DNA from: JAFKFH01 sp017307375
Lineage (GTDB): Bacteria; Pseudomonadota; Alphaproteobacteria; Ferrovibrionales; Ferrovibrionaceae
Direction: 5' to 3'
NCBI GenBank assembly: GCA_965229335.1
Contig: OZ245874.1
Span: 4,278,001 to 4,342,000, forward strand
Length of the DNA stretch: 64,000 nt
Shown: positions 51,110-58,812 of the stretch, one piece after another
Layout of the letters: every line of letters starts with the position of its first letter
How positions within the stretch are numbered: the stretch's first letter is position 1
Notes under the pieces: generated by a model
Told to the model about the DNA's origin: nothing
What the model saw: only the letters and a program-made list of their open reading frames with translations
Databases searched by the model: none
Program-made: the position numbers and the translations under genes

Positions 51110-52015
51110 TTACCCGGCAGGCAACGGCCTTTCCGCCTCGAAGGTCGCGACCTCGTCGGCCAGCCAGTCCGCAAACAATCGTGCGGCCGGCCGCTCGCGC
51201 TGCGACATCAGCGCGACATAGCGGCGTCCCGAAGCGTCGAAGCCGAACGGCGCCACCAGCCGCCCGGCCATGACGTCGTCGGCCACCAGATGCCAGTAGC
51301 CGACAGCGACGCCCAGGCCGGCCAAGGCCGCCTCCTGCATGAAATAGAAATGCTCGAACTGCCGCGACACCGCGGCCCGCGGCCGGGCCAGCGCGCGGAT
51401 CGCGAACCATTCGTCCCAGGATTCGGGTCGCGTCGCGGTATGCAGCAGGGTCAGCCGGGCCAGATCGGCCGGCCGGCACTGCTGGAGCCCCCGGGCCAGC
51501 GCCGGAGCCAGCACCGGGCCGGCCTGTTCGGCAAACAACGGCCGGACCGCGACCGAACGCGGCCACGCCGGACCGCCGACGCGGATAGCAAGATCGATGC
51601 CTTCGGGCATCGACGGGCTCGATACATCGGTGGTGGTCAGCCTTACCTCGACATGGGGGTGGCCGGCCTGGAAGCGCGGCAGACGCGGGATCAGCCAGCG
51701 CATGGCGAAACTGCCCAGGCAGGAGACGGTCAATTCTCCCTCGGCCCGGGCACTGACATCGGCCACGCCGCGCGCGACCCGGTCGAAGACATCGACCAGC
51801 ACGGCCTGCAGCCGCTCGCCCTCCGCCGTCAGGCGCAGCCGTCCCTTCGGCCCGCAGAACAGGGCGACGCCGAGTTCGGCCTCCAGCCCCCTCACCTGGC
51901 GGCTCACCGCGCCGTGGGTGACACAGAGTTCGTCGGCCGCCCGGGTCATGCCGCCCAGCCGGGCGGCGGCCTCGAAGGCGCGCAACGCGCCGAGCGGCGG
52001 CAGGCGACGGCGCAT
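51110..52015 (-). CDS. LysR-family regulator (GcvA-like)
   Basis: A 301-residue regulator. It opens with MRRRLPPLGALRAFEAAARLGG, then the helix-turn-helix TRAADELCVTHGAVSRQVRGLE typical of the GcvA/AmpR subgroup, and a normal effector domain with MPEGIDLAIRVGG. The ATG at 52015 follows GAGGAAGCC. It is divergent from the tautomerase gene (107 bases between) and precedes the aminotransferase on the same strand, so either could be its target. Confidence 0.9.
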   Translation of the reverse strand: MRRRLPPLGALRAFEAAARLGGMTRAADELCVTHGAVSRQVRGLEAELGVALFCGPKGRLRLTAEGERLQAVLVDVFDRVARGVADVSARAEGELTVSCLGSFAMRWLIPRLPRFQAGHPHVEVRLTTTDVSSPSMPEGIDLAIRVGGPAWPRSVAVRPLFAEQAGPVLAPALARGLQQCRPADLARLTLLHTATRPESWDEWFAIRALARPRAAVSRQFEHFYFMQEAALAGLGVAVGYWHLVADDVMAGRLVAPFGFDASGRRYVALMSQRERPAARLFADWLADEVATFEAERPLPAG

Positions 52016-52122
52016 GGCTTCCTCGTGATTTCCGCTCACATGACGGCGCAAAACTATCGTTTCGCCTGGGGCCATGCCAGCGCCATCCTGCGCGTCACCT
52101 TTCAAGACGAGGAAACAGGAAA

Positions 52123-52527
52123 ATGCCGTTCATCCGCACCTCTGTCCGCCGGGATACCAGCCCGGAGCGCACCGCGGCCATCGTGCATGGCATTCACGAT
52201 GCGCTGGTCGCAGCCATCGCCATGCCGGCGGACGAATTGTTCAACCAGGTCAACCGTTACGAGCCTGACGACTTCTTCTACGACCGTCGCTTCAACGGCA
52301 TCAGCCGCTCCGACGACCTTGTTGTGGTCGAGATCACCATGCGCCGCGGCCGGTCGGATGCGATGAAGCGCGACCTCTATGCCCGGATCGCAGCCAATCT
52401 CGAACGGGCGGCCGGGGTGAACCCGCGCGACGTCTTCATCTTCACCCACGAGAACGACTACTCGGACTGGTCGGTCGGCAATGGCCGCTTCGCGATGAAC
52501 CTGGTGCAGCAACGCGGCGATGATTAG
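52123..52527 (+). CDS. Tautomerase-family protein
   Basis: A 134-residue protein of the tautomerase/MIF superfamily. The catalytic proline is the second codon (MPFIRTSVRRD) and becomes the N-terminus after Met removal. Later residues include RRFNGISRSDDLVVVEITM and the tail DVFIFTHENDYSDWSVGNGRF. Larger tautomerases of this kind process keto-enol or dehalogenation substrates in catabolism. The ATG at 52123 has AGGAAACAGGAAA upstream. Divergent from the LysR gene. Confidence 0.85.
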   Translation: MPFIRTSVRRDTSPERTAAIVHGIHDALVAAIAMPADELFNQVNRYEPDDFFYDRRFNGISRSDDLVVVEITMRRGRSDAMKRDLYARIAANLERAAGVNPRDVFIFTHENDYSDWSVGNGRFAMNLVQQRGDD

Positions 52528-52625
52528 GCAACTGCCGTCCAATTCATGATAGAGATCACATACGAAAGGCGAAAGGCGGTCCAGCCTTGCTGCCAGGACA
52601 ACCAAGCATTGGGGAGTGCTTTGTC

Positions 52626-53684
52626 ATGCAGCGTGTCGTCTTTGCCATCTCGTTGCTCATCGGCTCTCTCGGCACCTGCTTGGCCGGCCCGGCCATGGCC
52701 GCATGCACCGTCGCAACCGTGCAGCCCCATGCCAACTGCATGCGCTCCGTTCTAGTCGGCAAGGATCTGCGCGGCCGCGACCTGACCGGGATCTACCTGA
52801 TGGAATCGGCCATGACCGGCGTGGATCTGACCGGCGCCAAGCTGACCGGGGCCTCGTTCCTCGCGGCCGACCTGCGATACAGCTATCTCAACGGTGCCGA
52901 TCTGAGCAAAGCCACGCTGCCCATTTTGCTCACGGGTGCCGAGATGGCCCAGGCGACGCTGACCGACAGCATCACCTGGAGTTCGGACTTCAGCGATGTC
53001 TACGCCCCCATGTCGGTGTGGCTTCGCGCAGATCTTCAGGGTTCCTCGTTCGACCGGGCTGACCTGACCGGCGCCAATTTCACCGATGCGAATCTGGCGG
53101 CAACAACGGCACGGAACACCAGGTTCACAGGCGCGAACATGGTCCGCGCCAATCTGCTGGGTGCCAATCTCTCCGGTGCCGTGCTGCGCGGCGCCAACCT
53201 GACCGGCGCCCGCCTCGGTACCGCCAGCACCAACTTCACCAACTTGCAGAATGCCGATCTGACCGGCGCCGCCTGGATCGATGGCACGGTCTGCGGCAGC
53301 GGGTCGATCGGGCGTTGCCTACCCACCGCCATCACCGGCGCCCCCGACATTTTGGCCGCCCCGATCCGCCCGCGATCGGGCCTGTGGTACGCCGCAGGCG
53401 GCGGCACAGGCTATCTGCTCGAGACGACCGGCAGCGGACTGCGGCTGATCGTTCTCGGTTTCGACGGCCAGGGTTCGCCCACCTGGAGCACCGCGGAAGG
53501 CGCCCTCGGTCGCGACAACGTCTTCACCGCCGATCTCAGGCGCTGCACCGGGGCCGCTACCGGGCCGGCCGATTGCGGGACCGATCTCGGTCCGATCACA
53601 GTCGCGTTCGATAGCGCAACGTCGGCCTCTCTGCTGGCACCAAACACCGTGGCACTAAGGATCGCGCTGGCGCCGCGGAACTGA
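52626..53684 (+). CDS. Exported pentapeptide-repeat protein with C-terminal beta domain
   Basis: A 352-residue exported protein. A signal peptide (cleaved near AMAA, residue 26) is followed by about 35 pentapeptide repeats of the A(D/N)LxG type (about 45-235), interrupted once by TDSITWSSDFSDVYAPMSVW. The repeats should form a square beta-helix. The last ~100 residues (252-352, from GLWYAAGGGTGYLLE) match the tandem C-terminal domain of the metalloprotease at 39267. Cys pairs flank the repeats. The function is unknown. The ATG at 52626 follows GGGGAG. Confidence 0.83.
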   Translation: MQRVVFAISLLIGSLGTCLAGPAMAACTVATVQPHANCMRSVLVGKDLRGRDLTGIYLMESAMTGVDLTGAKLTGASFLAADLRYSYLNGADLSKATLPILLTGAEMAQATLTDSITWSSDFSDVYAPMSVWLRADLQGSSFDRADLTGANFTDANLAATTARNTRFTGANMVRANLLGANLSGAVLRGANLTGARLGTASTNFTNLQNADLTGAAWIDGTVCGSGSIGRCLPTAITGAPDILAAPIRPRSGLWYAAGGGTGYLLETTGSGLRLIVLGFDGQGSPTWSTAEGALGRDNVFTADLRRCTGAATGPADCGTDLGPITVAFDSATSASLLAPNTVALRIALAPRN

Positions 53685-53729
53685 CCAAGGCGGCACCGGG
53701 GGCCGGTTGCAATCCATGGGGGGACAGCA

Positions 53730-54911
53730 ATGCGGGCATTGATGGGGTTTGTCGGCGCGGCCGTCGCCGCTTTGCTGCCGAGTGTTGCCACCGCGCAGGC
53801 AGAGAAACCGATCCAGCTGTCGATCGGCGGGTATTTCATGGGCTACATGGCGGGCAAATCCGAGCAGGACGGCGCCGGCCAGCCCGGAGAGGATATCCGC
53901 AACTACGGCATCTTCCGCAAGTCGCGCATCGAGTTCGAGGGGTTGGGCCGCCTCGACAACGGCATCAAGGTCGGCTTCCGCGTCCAGTTGCGCGGGGAGG
54001 CCTCGCAAGGCGACCAGATCGACCGGTCCTACATCTTCGGCGACACGCCGATCGGTCGGTTCGAGCTGGGCAAGCAGCGCGGCCCGGCCTTCCAGATGCA
54101 TGTCGCCGCGCCCAATCCGTTCGACGTCGAAGGCCGCGGCTTCGGCCAGGATTATCCCGACTTCGTCGGCCTGACCGCACCCAGCACCAACATGGTAAAG
54201 CTGGTCGGCGGGCACCTGACCTATATCGACACGTTCAAATACGAGAAGATCGCCTACTACACGCCACGTCTGGCCGGCCTCCAGGTCGGCATGTCCTATG
54301 CGCCGCAGAGCTGTTCGGTCGGCGCGCCGACCGGGCCCAATGTCTGCGGCATCGGCACCGCCTTCAACCCGGACAATCTGATCGGCGAGCAGAAGGATGG
54401 CCTGGGCATCGCGGCCAACTATGCGATCGGCTTTGCCGGCATCGATTTCCTCGCCTCGGCCGGCTGGTATGGCTCGACGCTCGAGGCCAACACCGGCAAC
54501 AACGTGTTCTCCAACCGGCGCTCCTGGAACATCGGCGCGCAGATCGCTTATGCCGGCTTCACACTGGGTGCCGGCTACATGACCGACAATTCGGGCATCG
54601 CCAAAGGCCTGGTGTTCAATCCACTGCCCTCGCGCCAGCATCACTGGAACGTCGGGCTGACCTATGCCTGGGAACGCTGGCGCATCGGCATCGGCTATTA
54701 CACATCGGCCGTCGAGGCCCGAGACGATACCGGCGCCCGGCTCGGCCAGGACCGCTATCAGGGCGTCTCGGTGGGTGCAGGCTATCGCCTCGGTCCGGGC
54801 ATCCTGGTCAATGGCGGCATCGAGACCGGCCAGTGGCGCAGCTTTAGCCATGCCCCGGCCGACCAGAACCGCGGCACGGCCTATCTGCTGGGATCGATCC
54901 TGTCGTTCTGA
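53730..54911 (+). CDS. Gram-negative porin-like outer-membrane protein
   Basis: A 393-residue exported protein (signal cleaved near TAQA, residue 23). The mature part is built from alternating amphipathic strands, e.g. LSIGGYFMGYMAG, KSRIEFEGLGRLDNGIKVGFRVQLRG and ERWRIGIGYYTSAV, and ends in Phe, the C-terminal signature for outer-membrane insertion. It fits the general porin (Porin_4) type with 16 strands. It follows the pentapeptide gene by 45 bases. Its last 31 bases overlap the converging scpB gene. Confidence 0.88.
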   Translation: MRALMGFVGAAVAALLPSVATAQAEKPIQLSIGGYFMGYMAGKSEQDGAGQPGEDIRNYGIFRKSRIEFEGLGRLDNGIKVGFRVQLRGEASQGDQIDRSYIFGDTPIGRFELGKQRGPAFQMHVAAPNPFDVEGRGFGQDYPDFVGLTAPSTNMVKLVGGHLTYIDTFKYEKIAYYTPRLAGLQVGMSYAPQSCSVGAPTGPNVCGIGTAFNPDNLIGEQKDGLGIAANYAIGFAGIDFLASAGWYGSTLEANTGNNVFSNRRSWNIGAQIAYAGFTLGAGYMTDNSGIAKGLVFNPLPSRQHHWNVGLTYAWERWRIGIGYYTSAVEARDDTGARLGQDRYQGVSVGAGYRLGPGILVNGGIETGQWRSFSHAPADQNRGTAYLLGSILSF

Positions 54912-55948
54912 TCGCCCCCAGGCTGCTCATCCTCGGGCGGCTGGTCGATCGGCCCGGGCTCCGGCTCGATCTCGGGCGTCGGTGCCGGATTTGGATCGAT
55001 TTCAAGGTCGGGCTCCGGCAGCGGGTCGATATCGGGCTCGCGCTCGATCTCCCGTTCCGGCTCGGGCTTTTCTTCGATCTCGGGAATTTCTTCCGCCGTG
55101 ACGGGCATCGGCTCGGTCTCCTGGCTGGCGACTTCTTCCGCCGCCGCGAGCTCCGCGTCGACAGGGTCAGCCTCAACCGCGTCCGCCGCCGCCGGTTCCT
55201 CGTCTTCGACCAAGGGATCGATATCGGGCCGGCTGATGCCTTCCTCCTCGTCCTCGGCCGCCGCTTCTTCCGGCGCCGTATCGGCCTCGGGATCGGGCAA
55301 CGGGTCGAGATATTCGCGGCCGTCGTCATCCTCGGCCAGCGGATCCTCGGCCACCGCCTCGGGCTCGCGGTCGGCGAAGATGCCAAGGCCGGTGGGGCGG
55401 CCTTCCAGCAGGCCGGCGGCCCGCAGTTCGTCGAGGCCCGGCAGGTTGCGCAGGTCCTCCAGGCCGAAATGGATCAGGAACTCGTCGGCCGTGCCATAGG
55501 TGACCGGCCGGCCCGGCGCCCGGCGGCGGCCGCGCAACCGGACCCAGTTGGTTTCGAGCAGCACGTCCAGCGTGCCCTTCGACAGCGACACGCCGCGAAT
55601 CTCCTCGATCTCGGCACGGGTCACCGGCTGGTGATAGGCGATGATGGCGAGCGTCTCGATCGCCGCGCGCGACAGCTTGCGCTGGATATGGCGGTGATCT
55701 TCCAGCAGGTAGGTAAGGTCCGGCGCGGTATGGAAGGCCCAGCGCCCGGCGACGCGCCCCAGCACGACGCCGCGCCCGGCGTATTGGGCCTGCAGTTCGG
55801 CCAGCACCGCGACGACGTCGACGTCGTCGGGCAGGCGCTTGCGGATCGAGGCTTCGTCGAGCGGCTCGGCGGCGGCAAACAGCAGGGCCTCGGCCATGCG
55901 CACATGCTGCGGATCGGTGATGACGGCGCCGGGCAGGAGATCGGTCAT
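54881..55948 (-). CDS. scpB: Chromosome segregation/condensation protein ScpB with long acidic tail
   Basis: A 355-residue protein. The first ~200 residues are the paired winged-helix ScpB core: MAEALLFAAAEPLDEASIRKRLP, RAAIETLAIIAYHQPVTRAEIEEIRGVS and RGRRRAPGRPVTYGTADEFL. It acts with ScpA and Smc in chromosome compaction. The remaining ~150 residues are almost only Glu/Asp/Pro/Ala, likely disordered, and are much longer than in standard ScpB (about 190-200 residues). The start overlaps the scpA stop by ATGA. Confidence 0.92.
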   Translation of the reverse strand: MTDLLPGAVITDPQHVRMAEALLFAAAEPLDEASIRKRLPDDVDVVAVLAELQAQYAGRGVVLGRVAGRWAFHTAPDLTYLLEDHRHIQRKLSRAAIETLAIIAYHQPVTRAEIEEIRGVSLSKGTLDVLLETNWVRLRGRRRAPGRPVTYGTADEFLIHFGLEDLRNLPGLDELRAAGLLEGRPTGLGIFADREPEAVAEDPLAEDDDGREYLDPLPDPEADTAPEEAAAEDEEEGISRPDIDPLVEDEEPAAADAVEADPVDAELAAAEEVASQETEPMPVTAEEIPEIEEKPEPEREIEREPDIDPLPEPDLEIDPNPAPTPEIEPEPGPIDQPPEDEQPGGDQNDRIDPSR

Positions 55949-56784
55949 GATGCTTCGTCGTCGTTCAAGTCGGAGTGTTCGATCATGGCGGGCTCGATCC
56001 GGTCTGCCTTGCGCAGGAAGATCGGCCCGAAGGTGTGGGTCTGGCGCAGTTCGAGCTTGCCCTGCTTGGCCATTTCGAGCGTGGCGTTGAAGGTCGAGGC
56101 CAGCGCCGAGCGCTGGGTGAATTCGTCGGTCAGGTCGGGCGGCAGGAAGGTCTGCAGCATCGTCCAGTCGAGCGTCTGGCCCAGCATGGCCGACAGCCGC
56201 ACCAGCGCTTCCTCGACCGACACGATCTTGCGGCGGGCGACCTTCATGGTCAGCGCCTCGGTCGAGCCGCGCATGGTCAGGAAGTCGCCATAGGCCTTCA
56301 GCAGATCGTAGAGCGTGCAATGATAGGCGGCGCGGCGCAGGACGCGGATGCCCTCGGGCATGCCGCGCGGGAACACGTCGCGGCCCAAGCGGTGCATCGC
56401 CATCAGCTTGTCGGCGGCTTCGCGCATCGCCTCCAGCCGGCGCAGCTGGAAGGCGAGCCGCGCGGCCAGTTCCTCGCCGCTCGGCTCCTCCTCGCCGGGC
56501 TTTTCGGTCGGCGGCAGCAGCAGGCGCGACTTCAGATAGGCGAGCCAGGCGGCCATGACGAGATAGTCGGCCGCGACTTCGAGCCGGCGCCGGCGCGCCT
56601 CGGCGATATAGGCGAGATACTGCTCGGCCAAAGCCAGGATCGAGATCTGGCGCAGGTCGACCTTCTGGTCGCGGGCCAGGGCCAGCAACAGGTCGAGCGG
56701 CCCGGCGAAGCCGTCGAGCGTGACCACCAGCGCGACATCGCCTTCCGGCCTGGGCCGGTCGTCCTCGAACGTCACATCGCTCAT
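55945..56784 (-). CDS. scpA: Segregation and condensation protein ScpA
   Basis: A 279-residue kleisin that bridges the Smc heads. It has the N-terminal LDGFAGPLDLLLALARDQKVDLRQI and YLAYIAEARRRRLEVAADYLVMAAWLAYLKSRLLLP, then the C-terminal winged helix. The start overlaps the nagZ stop by ATGA and its stop overlaps scpB the same way. The cluster argS-SPOR-nagZ-scpA-scpB is a conserved alphaproteobacterial operon. Confidence 0.94.
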   Translation of the reverse strand: MSDVTFEDDRPRPEGDVALVVTLDGFAGPLDLLLALARDQKVDLRQISILALAEQYLAYIAEARRRRLEVAADYLVMAAWLAYLKSRLLLPPTEKPGEEEPSGEELAARLAFQLRRLEAMREAADKLMAMHRLGRDVFPRGMPEGIRVLRRAAYHCTLYDLLKAYGDFLTMRGSTEALTMKVARRKIVSVEEALVRLSAMLGQTLDWTMLQTFLPPDLTDEFTQRSALASTFNATLEMAKQGKLELRQTHTFGPIFLRKADRIEPAMIEHSDLNDDEAS

Positions 56785-57806
56785 GACGCCATCTGCAGCA
56801 TCGCATCGAGCCGCGCCAGCGAGCCGGTCGGGTCGAACCGGCCGGGTGCCCGCCGCTGCGCCAGGGCCCGGTCGAGCCGCCGGGCGGCATCGGCGGTCAT
56901 CGGCGGCAGCGCGGCGGCAACGGCCTGCATCTCGTCGAGGCGGCCCGAGCAATGCAGCGCGACGTCGCAGCCCGCCGCCAGGCAGGCAACCGCCCGCTCG
57001 GCGATCGAGCCCTGCAGCGCCGACATGTTGATGTCGTCCGACAGCAGCACGCCGTCGAAGCCGATCGCACCGCGGATGATGCGGTCGATGACGATCGCGG
57101 AGGTCGAGGCCGGGCGCTCGGGATCATAGGCCGGATAGACGATATGGGCCGTCATCGCCAGCGGCGCGTCGGCCAGGGCCCGGAACGGGGCGAAATCGGC
57201 TTCCAGCTCCGCTTCGCTGGCCCGCACGACCGGCAGTTCGTGGTGGCTGTCGGCCAGCGCCCGGCCATGGCCCGGCATGTGCTTGATCACCGGCAGCACC
57301 CCACCGGCCAGCAGACCGTCGCACACCGCCCGGCCCAGCGCGATCACCCGCGCCGGGGTGGCGCCAAAGGCGCGGTCGCCGATGACGTCGTGGGCATCGG
57401 GCAGCAGCAGGTCCAGCACCGGGGCGCAGTCGACGTCGATGCCGAGGCTGTGCAGGTCATGGGCGATGGCGCGGGCGTTGAGCCAGGCGGCGTTGAGGCC
57501 GCGGGCCTCGTCGTGGGCGTGCAGGTCGGCGAAGGCGCCGGCCGGCGGCGGGTGGCGCCAGTGCGGCGGCCCCAGCCGGGCGACGCGCCCGCCCTCCTGG
57601 TCGATCAGCACCGGGGCATCGCTCCGGCCGGCCGCATCGCGCAAGTCGGCAACCAGTGCGGCGACCTGGGCCGGATGGTCCAGATTGCGCTTGAACAGGA
57701 TGAAGCCGAGCGGCCGCGTGGCGGCAAACAGCGCGCGCTCGTCCGCCGTCAGCGTCTTGCCGGCGCAGCCGAAGATGACCGGAGCGCAGGTCGCATTACT
57801 GGACAA
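56781..57806 (-). CDS. nagZ: Beta-N-acetylhexosaminidase NagZ
   Basis: A 341-residue GH3 enzyme that removes GlcNAc from recycled muropeptides in the cytosol. The substrate loop KHMPGHGRALADSHHE and the catalytic Asp in LLSDDINMSA are intact. The best start is TTG 57806, which gives SSNATCAPVIFGCAGK as in relatives; it lies inside the end of the SPOR gene (overlap of 11 bases). The far longer upstream frame is not coding. Confidence 0.93.
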   Translation of the reverse strand: MSSNATCAPVIFGCAGKTLTADERALFAATRPLGFILFKRNLDHPAQVAALVADLRDAAGRSDAPVLIDQEGGRVARLGPPHWRHPPPAGAFADLHAHDEARGLNAAWLNARAIAHDLHSLGIDVDCAPVLDLLLPDAHDVIGDRAFGATPARVIALGRAVCDGLLAGGVLPVIKHMPGHGRALADSHHELPVVRASEAELEADFAPFRALADAPLAMTAHIVYPAYDPERPASTSAIVIDRIIRGAIGFDGVLLSDDINMSALQGSIAERAVACLAAGCDVALHCSGRLDEMQAVAAALPPMTADAARRLDRALAQRRAPGRFDPTGSLARLDAMLQMAS

Positions 57807-58812
57807 TGGTACAGCCTTGGCCTTGCGCCTTGAGTTTCGTGCAGGCCGCCTCGGCCGCCGGCTTGTCGCCGACCGGACCGGCCTGGACGCGCCACCAGAT
57901 GCCCTTCTCGCCGAGATCGACACGGACGTAGCGCGCCGACAGCGGGCTCAGGGGATCGGGGTGCTTGCCTTTCAACCGGCGCCACTCCTTGTCGGCATCG
58001 GCTTCGCTGCGCACCGACGACAGCTGGATGCGCCAGCTGCCGCCGGCAGCCGGGGCCGGGGCCGGGGCAGCGGCCTTGGGGGCCGGGGTCGCGGCGGCGG
58101 TCGTCGTCGCAGGTGCGGCCGCCGGGGCCGGCGTCGTCGGCACGGTCAGTTGGCGCGGACCGGCCGCGGCGGTCTGCTGCTGGGCGGGGGCGGATTGGGC
58201 GGCAGGGGCCGGTGTCACCGGCTGCAGCGGGGCGGCGGCAACGGCCGGCGGTGCCGCGGCGGCCGGTGCAGTCGCGGCCGGGGCATTCGCAGCCGGCTTG
58301 GCCGCTGTCGCGGGTGCGGCAGGGGCAGCAGCGGCCGGGGCCGCTGGGGTGGCCGGCGCGGCCTGCGGGGTAGCCGGCGGCAGGGCGGCGACGATACCGG
58401 GCACGGCGGGGGCGACGGGGGCCTGGGCGGGCGCCGGGTCGGCCGGCAGCGGCTGCTGGGGCACCGGCTGCTCGGGCGGCGGCAGCAGGTTTTCCACCGT
58501 CGCGGTGCCCTGCCCCATCTGACGCCCGGTCAGCCGTTCGAAAACCTGCTTGTCCTGGTTCGGCACCTGCATGCCACCCGGGTTTTCCGGCGCGGTCTTG
58601 ACCGGGCCGTTATCGGCCTTGATCAGCATCGGGCCGCCACCGGCGCCGCGCTTGACACCCTGGTCGTAGGCAAACCAGATGCCGGCCGCGGCCACCGCGA
58701 CGGCACCGAGACCGACCAGGGCCAGGACCAGCCGGCGGCCGATCATGCCACCGCCTTCGGGCGCCGGCTGCGGCGCCGGGCGATCGAACGGATCCGGGCG
58801 GAATTCGGTCAT
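57796..58812 (-). CDS. SPOR-domain membrane protein
   Basis: A 338-residue inner-membrane protein: a short cytoplasmic N-terminus, one membrane span (about 24-48, RRLVLALVGLGAVAVAAAG), a long Ala/Pro-rich periplasmic linker and a C-terminal SPOR domain (about 255-338; SWRIQLSSVRSEADADKEWRRL and VDLGEKGIWWRVQAGPV). SPOR domains bind denuded glycan at the division septum, so a role in cell division is likely. It is coupled to argS by an ATGA overlap and to nagZ by a short overlap. Confidence 0.88.
   Translation of the reverse strand: MTEFRPDPFDRPAPQPAPEGGGMIGRRLVLALVGLGAVAVAAAGIWFAYDQGVKRGAGGGPMLIKADNGPVKTAPENPGGMQVPNQDKQVFERLTGRQMGQGTATVENLLPPPEQPVPQQPLPADPAPAQAPVAPAVPGIVAALPPATPQAAPATPAAPAAAAPAAPATAAKPAANAPAATAPAAAAPPAVAAAPLQPVTPAPAAQSAPAQQQTAAAGPRQLTVPTTPAPAAAPATTTAAATPAPKAAAPAPAPAAGGSWRIQLSSVRSEADADKEWRRLKGKHPDPLSPLSARYVRVDLGEKGIWWRVQAGPVGDKPAAEAACTKLKAQGQGCTIVQ

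Noticed and set aside
32535..52547. The 11-mer GTCCAATTCAT at 32535-32545 and 52537-52547, both in front of small exported-protein genes, considered as a shared promoter motif.
   Set aside because: One shared 11-mer in 64 kb is expected by chance, and the surrounding bases differ.
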